Program-made: the position numbers and the translations under genes
Part shown: piece by piece, positions 50,800 to 58,875 of the stretch
Layout of the letters: the number at the start of each line of letters is the position of its first letter
Position numbering within the stretch: position 1 is the stretch's first letter
The notes under the pieces: model-generated
Told to the model about the DNA's origin: nothing
Database searches by the model: none
What the model saw: the letters and a program-made list of their open reading frames with translations, nothing else
Source of the DNA: SIG714 sp964638675
GTDB taxonomy: Bacteria > Bacillota > Clostridia > Oscillospirales > CAG-272
Assembly: GCA_964638675.1 (NCBI GenBank)
Contig: CAZXAU010000003.1
Location: 114,876-178,875 of the forward strand
Reading direction: 5' to 3'
DNA: 64,000 nt

Positions 50800-52122
50800 T
50801 CAACCAAGGAATCCCTTAAAGTTACGCATTGTCATCTGAGCTTCGATCTCTCTTGCTGTTTCAAGACAAATTCCGACAACGATGAGCAATGACGATCCGC
50901 CGAATGCTATGCTGTTGAGTCCCGAATATCCGCAAAGCGATGCGATACAGTTGATGAAGAGCGGTACACCCGAAATGATTACAAGGAATACAGCACCTAT
51001 AAGTGTAACTCTGTTAAGAATCTTTTTGATGTATTCGGAGGTCGGTCTGCCGGGACGAATTCCGGGAACAAAACCACCGTTTTTCTGAATGTTGTTCGAT
51101 ACTTCAACGGGATCAAAGGAGATTCCGATGTAGAAGTAAGCAAACAAGAGTATCATGATGATATACAGAAGCAGATATACAAGTGAATCTGAACCGAAGA
51201 GTGTAAGGATAACCTTCCAAGCACCGGTTGCTTTTGTAACATCTGTCTGACCTGCAAGTGCAGCTATCGTAGCGGGAATAGAAACTATAGAGCTTGCAAA
51301 AATGATCGGCATAACGCCTGACATATTGATCTTGAGAGGAAGTACCGAAGACTGACCTCCGTACATCTTTCTTCCCACGACCTTCTTTGCATACTGAACC
51401 GGAATTCTGCGCTCGGAATCCGAAACCCAAACCATAAACCATATCATAGCAAGTGCAATTACAATTCCTACCACTGCGGTTACTGTTCCGAATCCCCAGT
51501 CAGTAAATGTGTTGTAAAGTCCTGCGGCAGATTCAAATCCGCCCGATACGATGTTAGCGAAAAGGATCATTGAAATTCCGTTTCCTATTCCATTCTCGTT
51601 GATTTTTTCGCCGAGCCACATGATAAGTGCAGCACCCGCACAATAGCATGCAACTATAACTATACCCACGAGGACGTCACCTTTATAATCTGAAATGAGA
51701 AGATTGTTGCCTTCCATCCACTTATAATAACCGAAAGCGGTTACAAGTGCGAGCAAGACGGTGACGATACGTGTCCAACGATTTATTACTTTTTTTCCTT
51801 CTTCATCCTTTGCTTTTTCACCGAGCTTCGGGAATGCAACTCCGAGAAGCTGCATTACAATCGACGCTGTGATATAAGGTGAAATCGAAAGTGCGAAGAG
51901 AGTTGCACGGCTGAGTGCGGAACCTGAAATCATATTCAGATATCCGAAAATCGAGCCGCTGGCACTCTTAAAATATGAGGACAATGCAATTGAATTGACA
52001 TACGGAAGCGGTATCTGGCATCCGAGTCTGTAAAGGATAAGTATGAACATAGTGAAAAGTATTTTTTTGCGGAGATCATTAACACTCCATACATTTCTCA
52101 ATGTACCAAATATCTTTTTCAA
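50800..52122 (-). CDS. secY: Protein translocase subunit SecY
   Basis: The 440-residue protein is the channel of the general secretion pathway, with about ten membrane helices. Characteristic parts are ILYRLGCQIPLPYVN near residue 30, the plug region after LGVAFPKLGEKAKDEEGKK and the cytoplasmic ISFDPVEVSNNIQKNGGFVPGIRPG loop near residue 335, with RPG before TSEYIKKIL. It starts directly after the rplO stop. Confidence 0.96.
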   Translation of the reverse strand: MKKIFGTLRNVWSVNDLRKKILFTMFILILYRLGCQIPLPYVNSIALSSYFKSASGSIFGYLNMISGSALSRATLFALSISPYITASIVMQLLGVAFPKLGEKAKDEEGKKVINRWTRIVTVLLALVTAFGYYKWMEGNNLLISDYKGDVLVGIVIVACYCAGAALIMWLGEKINENGIGNGISMILFANIVSGGFESAAGLYNTFTDWGFGTVTAVVGIVIALAMIWFMVWVSDSERRIPVQYAKKVVGRKMYGGQSSVLPLKINMSGVMPIIFASSIVSIPATIAALAGQTDVTKATGAWKVILTLFGSDSLVYLLLYIIMILLFAYFYIGISFDPVEVSNNIQKNGGFVPGIRPGRPTSEYIKKILNRVTLIGAVFLVIISGVPLFINCIASLCGYSGLNSIAFGGSSLLIVVGICLETAREIEAQMTMRNFKGFLG

Positions 52123-52566
52123 TTAGATCACCTCAGTCTTTCCGCCTGCCGCTTCAATCTTTTCTTTAGCGGTAGCTGAAAAGACCTTAGCCTTGACTGT
52201 AAGCTTCTTTGAAATCTCGCCACAGCCGAGGACCTTCAATCCATCATTTTCCTTGCGGATTATTCCGCGTTCAACCAATGATTCAAGGTCGACGACAGCA
52301 CCGTCTTCAAAGCATGCGTTAAGGGTTTCTACGTTTACGATAGAGTATACCTTTGCAAATTTGTTATGAAAGCCTCTCTTAGGAAGCTTTCTATAAAGCG
52401 GGATCTGTCCACCCTCGAAGCCGGGGCGAACCCCTCCGCCCGAACGGGCATTCTGACCCTTGTGTCCCTTGCCGGCTGTTTTTCCGTTTCCGGATCCTGT
52501 ACCTCTGCCTTTACGGTAAGGTGCCTTGACCGAACCTTCTGCCGGTGTAAGTTCATGGAGCTTCAT
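52123..52566 (-). CDS. rplO: Ribosomal protein L15
   Basis: The 147-residue protein starts MKLHELTPAEGS, has the Gly/Arg-rich KGRGTGSGNGKTAGKGHKGQ region near residues 19-38 and the GFEGGQIPLYRKLPKRGF signature near residues 49-66. It lies between rpmD and secY as usual. Confidence 0.97.
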   Translation of the reverse strand: MKLHELTPAEGSVKAPYRKGRGTGSGNGKTAGKGHKGQNARSGGGVRPGFEGGQIPLYRKLPKRGFHNKFAKVYSIVNVETLNACFEDGAVVDLESLVERGIIRKENDGLKVLGCGEISKKLTVKAKVFSATAKEKIEAAGGKTEVI

Positions 52567-52602
52567 TATGTTTCCTCCTTTTAACTATTTTCCGGTGAAT
52601 AA

Positions 52603-52782
52603 TCAGTCGCCGGTCTTTTCCACCTTAACAAGGTGGGAAATAACTTTGATTTTGCCTGCGATGACTTTATCATCAGCATGGACGATACTGTCACCTATTT
52701 TACGAAGGCCGAGCGATTTCGCTGTTGCCTTCTGATTCGGAATAGCTCCGATAAGGCTTTTAACGAGTGTAACCTTTACCAT
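52603..52782 (-). CDS. rpmD: Ribosomal protein L30
   Basis: A 59-residue frame, MVKVTLVKSLIGAIPNQKAT followed by SLGLRKIGDSIVHAD, matches the L30 family (SLIG and LGLRK motifs). It lies 11 bases after rpsE with a ribosome-binding site in the gap, in the conserved position before rplO. Confidence 0.95.
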   Translation of the reverse strand: MVKVTLVKSLIGAIPNQKATAKSLGLRKIGDSIVHADDKVIAGKIKVISHLVKVEKTGD

Positions 52783-52793
52783 TGCTTACCTCC

Positions 52794-53297
52794 TCATGCT
52801 TTGATCGATTCGACCGGAAGTCCGCGTGTTGCTGCAACCTCTTCAGCGGTACGAAGCGATTCAAGACCTGCAAATGTAGCCTTAACTACATTTGTGGGGT
52901 TTGTTGAACGAAGGCATTTGGTTCTTATATTCTTAATTCCTGCTGCTTCAACGATTGCACGAACTGTTGCACCTGCAATAATTCCTGTACCTTCAGCTGC
53001 CGGCTTAAGAAGAACCTTTCCTGCGCCGTAAACTCCTGTAACCTCATGAGGAATTGTATCTCCCTTGAGTGAAACAGTAATCATATTTTTCTTTGCGTCT
53101 TCAATTCCCTTGCGGATTGCTTCGGGAACCTCGGCTGCTTTTCCGAGTCCGTAACCGACATGACCGTTTCCGTCTCCGACTACCATAATAGCCGCGAAAC
53201 GAGCGATACGACCGCCTTTAACGGTTTTGGATACACGGTTAATAGCTACGCGAACTTCCTTGAGTTCGCCGCATTGTTCTGCTTTGATCTTTGCCAT
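52794..53297 (-). CDS. rpsE: Ribosomal protein S5
   Basis: The 167-residue 30S protein involved in decoding accuracy has the RVSKTVKGGRIARFAAIMVV segment near residues 21-40, GHVGYGLGKAAEVPEAI near 45-62 and the C-terminal RTKCLRSTNPTNVVKATFAGL. It lies between rplR and rpmD. Confidence 0.97.
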   Translation of the reverse strand: MAKIKAEQCGELKEVRVAINRVSKTVKGGRIARFAAIMVVGDGNGHVGYGLGKAAEVPEAIRKGIEDAKKNMITVSLKGDTIPHEVTGVYGAGKVLLKPAAEGTGIIAGATVRAIVEAAGIKNIRTKCLRSTNPTNVVKATFAGLESLRTAEEVAATRGLPVESIKA

Positions 53298-53314
53298 GTT
53301 AATCCTCCTACCGA

Positions 53315-53674
53315 TCAGAACTTAAGTCCGGCTTCGCGAGCTGCCTCAGCAAGTGCCTGAACACGTCCGTGATAAAGATATCCGCCTCTGTCGAATACGA
53401 CCTCAGTGATACCCTTTGCCAATGTACGCTCTGCGATGAGAGCACCGATCTTCTTAGCGGCTTCCTTATTGGCACCGCTTCCTTCAAATCCGCTTTCCTG
53501 GGTGGTTGCGGATACAAGTGTTGCACCCTTCACATCGTCAATAACCTGAACTGAGATGTGACGCTCAGAGCGATATACGCAAAGACGCGGTTTTTCAGCA
53601 GTTCCGGATATTTTGGATCTGACTCTTTTATGTCTCTTAAGACGCTGTGCATTTGAATCTTTTCTCAATACCAT
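53315..53674 (-). CDS. rplR: Ribosomal protein L18
   Basis: The 119-residue 5S rRNA-binding protein begins with a basic segment (KRHKRVRSKISGTAEKPRL) and ends VVFDRGGYLYHGRVQALAEA followed by AREAGLKF, the family C-terminus. It lies between rplF and rpsE. Confidence 0.97.
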   Translation of the reverse strand: MVLRKDSNAQRLKRHKRVRSKISGTAEKPRLCVYRSERHISVQVIDDVKGATLVSATTQESGFEGSGANKEAAKKIGALIAERTLAKGITEVVFDRGGYLYHGRVQALAEAAREAGLKF

Positions 53675-53693
53675 GCAAATCCACTCCTTTCAA

Positions 53694-54236
53694 TTATTTC
53701 GAGCTCTTCTTAGCTGCTTTACGGCGGATAACTTCGGTGCTATACTTAACACCCTTGCCGTGATACGGTTCCGGAGGTCTCTTTCCTCTGATCATTGCCG
53801 CGATCTGACCGACCTTCTGCTTGTCTGCACCTTTGACGACTATCTGTGTGGGAGAAGGAACATCAAATGTGATACCGTCACCCTCTTCAATCGTAATTCC
53901 GTGTGAATATCCGAGAGAAAGATTGAGTGATGTACCCGATTTAGCTGCCTTGTATCCGACACCTACGATCTCGAGGGTTTTTGAATAGCCTGTGGTTACT
54001 CCGACTACCATATTGTTCACAAGTGTACGGGTAAGTCCGTGAAGTGACTTGTTAAGACGATCATCGTTGGGACGCTCTACCTTTACAGTAGAACCTTCAA
54101 CGTTGATTATCATGTTCTGATGCATTTTCTGCGTAAGTGTTCCCTTAGGGCCTTTAACGGTTACCACATTGCCGGGTGCTACGTCAAATGTAACGCCTGC
54201 AGGAATTGTAATTATTTCTCTTCCGATTCTTGACAT
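53694..54236 (-). CDS. rplF: Ribosomal protein L6
   Basis: The 180-residue protein has the two repeated L6 domains and the signature PEPYHGKGVKYSTEVIRRK near the end, with VTVKGPKGTLTQ near residue 26. It is full-length, between rpsH and rplR. Confidence 0.97.
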   Translation of the reverse strand: MSRIGREIITIPAGVTFDVAPGNVVTVKGPKGTLTQKMHQNMIINVEGSTVKVERPNDDRLNKSLHGLTRTLVNNMVVGVTTGYSKTLEIVGVGYKAAKSGTSLNLSLGYSHGITIEEGDGITFDVPSPTQIVVKGADKQKVGQIAAMIRGKRPPEPYHGKGVKYSTEVIRRKAAKKSSK

Positions 54237-54258
54237 CGTTGATTACCTTCCCTTCAGA

Positions 54259-54657
54259 TTACCAGACATAGGCGATAATTTCGCCGCCGACATTTTCTTT
54301 TCTTGCCTTTTTATCAGTCATTAAGCCCTTGGATGTGGAAACGATAGCGATTCCGAGTCCGTTCATGACCTTCGGCATATCCTCGCAGTTTGAGTAAATA
54401 CGAAGACCGGGCTTTGAAATTCTGCGAAGTCCCTGTATTACCTTCTGCTTGCCGTTGTACTTCAGGGTTATACGGATGATTCCCTGATTACCGTTGCCTT
54501 CAACAATTGAGTATTCCTTGATATATCCTTCTTCAACAAGAATGTCAGCAATCGCCTTCTTCATGTTTGATGCAGGAACGTCAACTGTTTCGTGCTTTGC
54601 ATTGTTCGCATTGCGGATTCTTGTAAGCATATCCGCAATTACATCTGAAATTTGCAT
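54259..54657 (-). CDS. rpsH: Ribosomal protein S8
   Basis: The 132-residue protein starts MQISDVIADMLTRIRNANNA and ends STSKGLMTDKKARKENVGGE followed by IIAYVW, both family hallmarks. Start 54657 has ataaggagg upstream; an in-frame ATG at 54747 would add a non-homologous tail and is rejected. S8 is the usual autoregulator of the spc operon, and a foldable RNA lies just upstream in the transcript. Confidence 0.97.
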   Translation of the reverse strand: MQISDVIADMLTRIRNANNAKHETVDVPASNMKKAIADILVEEGYIKEYSIVEGNGNQGIIRITLKYNGKQKVIQGLRRISKPGLRIYSNCEDMPKVMNGLGIAIVSTSKGLMTDKKARKENVGGEIIAYVW

Positions 54658-54691
54658 ATTTTTATCCTCCTTATGCAAGTTATCTCTTGCT

Positions 54692-54762
54692 GCCGTCACC
54701 GCACCGCACGGGGTGTTGCCCCGAATTACTTCCATTCGGAAGTCCACGGTGAATTTGACGGC
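54692..54762 (-). promoter_or_regulatory. Foldable RNA element between rpsZ and rpsH
   Basis: On the transcript strand, outer helix GCCGTCA/TGACGGC encloses CACCG/CGGTG and two hairpins, ACTTCC-GAAT-GGAAGT and CGGGG-CAACA-CCCCG, giving a compact four-helix structure of 71 nt. It sits 35 nt before the rpsH start codon. It may be a ribosomal-protein regulatory site, or an inserted palindromic repeat; no known motif was recognised. Confidence 0.5.
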
Positions 54763-54834
54763 TGCATGCCGACGGTTAAATACTTATTTCCTATCGGCTG
54801 TATGGAGATTAATATTTTTTAATATTATTGGTTA

Positions 54835-55020
54835 TTACCAAGATGCCTTCTTAACTCCGGGAATCTCGCCCTTGTATGCGAGTTCTCTGAAGCAAATGCG
54901 GCATATGCCGTACTTACGCATATAAGCGTGAGGACGACCGCAGATCTTGCATCTGTTATACTCACGGGTGGAGTACTTCTGAGGTGCCTGCTGCTTGAGA
55001 ATCATAGCTTTCTTTGCCAT
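54835..55020 (-). CDS. rpsZ: Ribosomal protein S14, short zinc-binding type
   Basis: The 61-residue protein is the type-Z S14 with CKICGRPHAYMRKYGICRIC, two CxxC pairs for zinc, and the C-terminus IPGVKKASW. It lies between rplE and rpsH and is followed by an unusual 177-base gap. Confidence 0.97.
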   Translation of the reverse strand: MAKKAMILKQQAPQKYSTREYNRCKICGRPHAYMRKYGICRICFRELAYKGEIPGVKKASW

Positions 55021-55038
55021 CTTTGTTACTCCTCCTGA

Positions 55039-55578
55039 TTATTTAGCGAACGGTGCGCCCATAAGTCTGAGCAATTCACGTGCTTCTTCATCGTTGCGTG
55101 CTGTTGTAACGATTGCTATATCCATACCTCTGATCTTTTCGATCTTATCGTACTCGATCTCAGGGAATATAAGCTGTTCCTTCAGGCCGAGAGCATAGTT
55201 TCCTCTTCCGTCAAATGCATTTGCATTGATTCCCTTAAAGTCACGGACTCTGGGAAGTGCAAATGTAAAGAGCTTATCAAGGAATTCATACATTGTTTCG
55301 CCGCGAAGTGTAACCTTTACGCCGATCTTCATGCCCTGACGAAGCTTGAAGTTAGCAACCGACTTACGTGCGTATGTCGGAACTGCTTTCTGTCCTGTGA
55401 TGAGAGTGATATCGTTGATAACATTCTCAATTGCTTTCGCATTGTCTTTTGCATCGCCGACACCGACATTGACAACAATCTTGTCAAGCTTCGGAATCTG
55501 CATAACGCTCTTGTACTCATATTTCTTCATAAGAGCGGGAGCGATTTCGGCTTTGTATAAGTCTTTAAGTCTTGCCAT
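55039..55578 (-). CDS. rplE: Ribosomal protein L5
   Basis: The 179-residue 5S rRNA-binding protein has IPKLDKIVVNVGVGDAKDN near residues 28-46, GQKAVPTYARKSVANFKLR near 72-90 and the C-terminal ELLRLMGAPFAK. It is full-length. Confidence 0.97.
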   Translation of the reverse strand: MARLKDLYKAEIAPALMKKYEYKSVMQIPKLDKIVVNVGVGDAKDNAKAIENVINDITLITGQKAVPTYARKSVANFKLRQGMKIGVKVTLRGETMYEFLDKLFTFALPRVRDFKGINANAFDGRGNYALGLKEQLIFPEIEYDKIEKIRGMDIAIVTTARNDEEARELLRLMGAPFAK

Positions 55579-55599
55579 TTTATCTGTCCCTCCTTATGA

Positions 55600-55944
55600 T
55601 CATATTTCTTTACCGCACTTGCGGCAGTAACGGATTTTCTTGCCGTCTTCAAACTTGAAGCCGACTCTGCGTCCTGCTTTGCAGTTTGAGCAGTAAAGCT
55701 GTACCTTGCAAGCATAAACAGCACTTTCAACATTGAGAATCTGGCTCTGTTCGTTCTGTCTTCTTGCTTTCTGATGCTTCTTTACTACATTTATACCCTG
55801 AACGATAACTTTACCTTCAGAGGGTGATGTAGCAATAACCTTACCGGTTTTAACTGTTTTTTTGCCGTCTTTAGCTGTTTTCTCGTACTTATCAGCATAA
55901 TCGCCTGTAAGGAGAACAACTGTATCGCCTGTCTTTATAAACAT
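55600..55944 (-). CDS. rplX: Ribosomal protein L24
   Basis: The 114-residue protein has the KOW motif near the N-terminus (TGDTVVLLTGDYADK) and a C-terminal segment with two CxxC pairs (YCSNCKAGRRVGFKF and YCRKCGKEI), as in many Firmicute L24 proteins. It initiates 50S assembly. It lies between rplN and rplE. Confidence 0.95.
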   Translation of the reverse strand: MFIKTGDTVVLLTGDYADKYEKTAKDGKKTVKTGKVIATSPSEGKVIVQGINVVKKHQKARRQNEQSQILNVESAVYACKVQLYCSNCKAGRRVGFKFEDGKKIRYCRKCGKEI

Positions 55945-55958
55945 GATAGTTTACCTCC

Positions 55959-56339
55959 TTAAAGTACTTCGGGAGCGAGAGAAAGGATCTTTGTATATCC
56001 CTTTTCACGAAGCTCTCTTGCGACAGGCCCAAAAATACGTGTACCTTTAGGTGCCTTATCGTCTGTTGCTGTCGGCTGGATGATGACTGCGGCGTTATCA
56101 TCGAATTTGACTGTTGAACCGTCTGCACGGTGTATACCCTGAACTGTTCTTACAACGACTGCTTTAACAACATCGCCTTTTTTGACGGAACCGCCCGGAG
56201 CCGCTTTTTTGACTGCTGCGACAATGATATCGCCAACACCGGCATATCTTCTGCCTGTGCCGCCGAGAACTCTGATGCACATGATCTCTTTGGCACCGGT
56301 GTTGTCAGCAATCTTCAAGTATGACTGTTGCTGTACCAC
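55959..56339 (-). CDS. rplN: Ribosomal protein L14
   Basis: The 126-residue protein begins MVQQQSYLKIADNTGAKEIM and ends GPVARELREKGYTKILSLAP followed by EVL. The family pattern GDIIVAAVKKAAPGGSVKKG lies near residues 37-56. It is about 4 residues longer than the typical 122. Confidence 0.97.
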   Translation of the reverse strand: MVQQQSYLKIADNTGAKEIMCIRVLGGTGRRYAGVGDIIVAAVKKAAPGGSVKKGDVVKAVVVRTVQGIHRADGSTVKFDDNAAVIIQPTATDDKAPKGTRIFGPVARELREKGYTKILSLAPEVL

Positions 56340-56387
56340 TTTGCTAATCCTCCTGTATTCGATACGGGCTTTGTCGTATCTACTTAA

Positions 56388-56654
56388 TTATTTAGCCTTT
56401 TCGATGATCTGTGTGAGACGCCATCTCTTGGTTGCTGAAAGAGGTCTTGTTTCCATGACTTCTACCTTGTCGCCAACGTTGCACTCATTGTTTTCATCGT
56501 GTGCGTGAATTTTGATCGTGTGTCTGATGACCTTTCCGTAAAGGGGATGCTTGACCATGTCTTCGATAGCTACAACGATTGTTTTATCCATCTTTGTGCT
56601 TACGACTTTACCAACCCTTGTTTTACGAAGGCTGCGCTCTGTAACTTCACTCAT
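56388..56654 (-). CDS. rpsQ: Ribosomal protein S17
   Basis: The 88-residue OB-fold protein of the 30S subunit contains RKTRVGKVVSTKMDKTIVVA near residues 10-29, KVIRHTIKIHAHDENNEC and the conserved VEVMETRPLSATKRW near residue 66. Confidence 0.97.
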   Translation of the reverse strand: MSEVTERSLRKTRVGKVVSTKMDKTIVVAIEDMVKHPLYGKVIRHTIKIHAHDENNECNVGDKVEVMETRPLSATKRWRLTQIIEKAK

Positions 56655-56674
56655 GACTGTATCTCCTTCCTAAA

Positions 56675-56863
56675 TCAGGCGTTCTTTTCGTGAAGAACTG
56701 TCATAACACGAGCTATATCTCTCTTGACTTCCTCAATTTTATGAGGATTGTCAAGCTGATTTATAGCGTGCTGGAAACGGAGGTTGAACAGTTCCTTCTT
56801 GAGGTCAGCGAGCTTTTGATTAAGCTCCTGCTCGCTAAGAGCCTTAAGTTCTTTTGCTTTCAC
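56675..56863 (-). CDS. rpmC: Ribosomal protein L29
   Basis: The 62-residue helical protein (MKAKELKALSEQELNQKLAD, then LFNLRFQHAINQLDN) matches L29 in length and sequence. It lies 3 bases after rplP. Confidence 0.96.
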   Translation of the reverse strand: MKAKELKALSEQELNQKLADLKKELFNLRFQHAINQLDNPHKIEEVKRDIARVMTVLHEKNA

Positions 56864-56866
56864 TGC

Positions 56867-57289
56867 TTAGTCCTCCTTGTTCTCCTGCCTAACTACAAAC
56901 TTGCACTTTATAGGAAGTTTGTGGCTTGCAAGACGCATTGCTTCTTTTGCTACTTCTTCGGTAACTCCTGCCATCTCGAACATGATTCTGCCCGGTTTGA
57001 CAACTGCTACCCAATATTCGGGAGAACCTTTACCTGAACCCATTCGAGTTTCAGCAGGTTTCTCTGTAATCGGCTTATCAGGGAAAATATTGATCCATAC
57101 CTGACCGCCACGCTTTGTGTAACGGGTCATTGCGATACGGGCAGCCTCGATCTGATTGCTTGTGATCCAAGCCGGTTCAAGAGCAACAAGTCCGTACTGT
57201 CCTCTGGTAACAACATTTCCGTTATTTGCTTTTCCCTTAAGTCTGCCGCGCTGTACTCTGCGGTACTTGACTCTCTTAGGCATTAACAT
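56867..57289 (-). CDS. rplP: Ribosomal protein L16
   Basis: The 140-residue protein starts MLMPKRVKYRRVQRGRLKG, as in other Firmicutes, and contains TKRGGQVWINIFPDKPIT and RMGSGKGSPEYWVAVVKPG. Its start codon overlaps the rpsC stop by one base, so it is translationally coupled to rpsC. Confidence 0.97.
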   Translation of the reverse strand: MLMPKRVKYRRVQRGRLKGKANNGNVVTRGQYGLVALEPAWITSNQIEAARIAMTRYTKRGGQVWINIFPDKPITEKPAETRMGSGKGSPEYWVAVVKPGRIMFEMAGVTEEVAKEAMRLASHKLPIKCKFVVRQENKED

Positions 57290-58167
57290 TATTTATTGCC
57301 CCCTTCCTTATTGAAAGGTTTACGATCGCCCATCGGCTTACGATCGCCGTAAGGCTTGCGCTCACCGGGTTTGCGATCTCCCATCGGCTTGCGGTCGCCG
57401 GGTTTACGGTCGCCTCTGCGGTCACCCTTGCGGTCGCCGCGGCGGTCGTTTCTGCGATCGTTTCTCGGAGCTGAAAGCTCTCTGGGTTTGATAGTTGTGA
57501 AATTCTTCTTAACTTCGGGAAGTACTTCGCCCTTAAATATCCAAACCTTGACACCGATCTTACCGTATGTTGTGTTTGCTTCCCAGAAACCGTAATCGAT
57601 ATCGGCTCTGATGGTCTGAAGCGGAATCGTTCCTTCATGGTAAGATTCGCTTCTTGCAATTTCTGCTCCGCCGAGACGTCCGCCGCAGGTAACCTTGATA
57701 CCCTTAGCACCCGAACGCATTGTACGGCTGATAGCAAGCTTCATTGCACGGCGGAACGATGTTCTCTTCTCAAGAGAGAGAGCAATGTTCTCCGCAACGA
57801 GCTGAGCGTTTGTATCGGGATTTCTGATCTCGATAACGCTGATTGAAACAGGCTTGCCGGCAATTTTCTTAAGCTCTGTACGAAGCTCTTCGATAGAATC
57901 GGATTTCTTCTTTTCTTCGCCCTGAGCAACTTTTCCTATAACCATCCCGGGTTTAGCTGTAAAGATATACACCTTAACTCTGTTTTTGTCTCTTTCGATC
58001 TCGATTTTAGGAACGCCTGCATCCTGAAGTTTTGTTTTCAGATATTTTCTGATGTTATAGTCAGATACAAGTGTATCTCCGAAGGTTTCGTCTGATGCGA
58101 ACCATCTGGAGTCCCAGTTCTTTATAACACCTACACGAAGACCGTGCGGATTAACTTTCTGTCCCAT
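57289..58167 (-). CDS. rpsC: Ribosomal protein S3 with long Arg/Asp-rich C-terminal tail
   Basis: The S3 core (MGQKVNPHGLRVGVIKNWDS, KH domain with KPGMVIGK near residue 72, and GCGGRLGGAEIARSE-like segment near 162) ends near residue 220. A tail of about 65 residues follows, made of DRRGDRKGD and DRKPMGDRKPGERKP repeats. Many S3 proteins have short basic tails, but this repeat tract is unusually long and low in complexity. Encoding DNA shows the same tandem structure. It lies between rplV and rplP. Confidence 0.96.
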   Translation of the reverse strand: MGQKVNPHGLRVGVIKNWDSRWFASDETFGDTLVSDYNIRKYLKTKLQDAGVPKIEIERDKNRVKVYIFTAKPGMVIGKVAQGEEKKKSDSIEELRTELKKIAGKPVSISVIEIRNPDTNAQLVAENIALSLEKRTSFRRAMKLAISRTMRSGAKGIKVTCGGRLGGAEIARSESYHEGTIPLQTIRADIDYGFWEANTTYGKIGVKVWIFKGEVLPEVKKNFTTIKPRELSAPRNDRRNDRRGDRKGDRRGDRKPGDRKPMGDRKPGERKPYGDRKPMGDRKPFNKEGGNK

Positions 58168-58186
58168 TTTGACTTAACCTCCTTTA

Positions 58187-58534
58187 TTAGTCTTTCTCAG
58201 CCACTTTTATTGTTATATGGCTTGTTCTTTTAAGAATACGGTCTGCACTTCCTCTTGCTCTGGGCATCATTCTCTTGAGAGTAGGACCCGGGCATACGAA
58301 GCACTCCGATACGTACAGCTTTTCGCTGTCCATTTCGTGATTAGTTTCAGCATTTGCGATTGCCGACGCCAGAAGTTTTATAAGATACTCAGACGCTCCT
58401 TTACGGGTGTTCTTAAGAATACCCATAGCAACTTTTGCGTCCTTTCCTCTGATGAGGTCGAGTACTATTTTAACCTTGCGAGGAGATATTCTGGCATATC
58501 TAAGGATCGCTTTTGCTTCCTTTTTTGCTTCCAT
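58187..58534 (-). CDS. rplV: Ribosomal protein L22
   Basis: The 115-residue protein lines the exit tunnel. Start 58534 (MEAKKEAKAILRYARISPRK) has aggaggaaaacc upstream; an earlier in-frame ATG adds unrelated residues. The C-terminus LKRMMPRARGSADRILKRTS is the family loop and signature. Confidence 0.97.
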   Translation of the reverse strand: MEAKKEAKAILRYARISPRKVKIVLDLIRGKDAKVAMGILKNTRKGASEYLIKLLASAIANAETNHEMDSEKLYVSECFVCPGPTLKRMMPRARGSADRILKRTSHITIKVAEKD

Positions 58535-58574
58535 TGGTTTTCCTCCTATCGCTGTTTGCGAATTCATTCAATAA

Positions 58575-58856
58575 TTATTTACCGTTATTTGAAGTTTTCG
58601 AGCCTGCATGACCCTTGAATGTTCTCGTCGGTGCAAACTCGCCAAGCTTATGACCGACCATGTCTTCAGTGACATAGACAGCAATGTGCTTTTTGCCGTC
58701 ATGAACGGCTATCGTATGACCCACAAACGCCGGGAATATTGTGGAAGCTCTTGACCATGTTTTTATGACTTTCTTTTCGCCCGACTGATTCATTGCTTCG
58801 ATTCTCGAAAGTAATTTCTCTTCTACGAATGGGCGTTTTTTCAAACTTCTGCTCAT
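58575..58856 (-). CDS. rpsS: Ribosomal protein S19
   Basis: The 93-residue protein starts MSRSLKKRPFVEEKLLSRIE and has HDGKKHIAVYVTEDMVGHKL followed by GEFAPTRTFKGHAGSK, the S19 signature. It lies between rplB and rplV. Confidence 0.97.
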   Translation of the reverse strand: MSRSLKKRPFVEEKLLSRIEAMNQSGEKKVIKTWSRASTIFPAFVGHTIAVHDGKKHIAVYVTEDMVGHKLGEFAPTRTFKGHAGSKTSNNGK

Positions 58857-58875
58857 AATCCTTTGCCTCCTTCAA

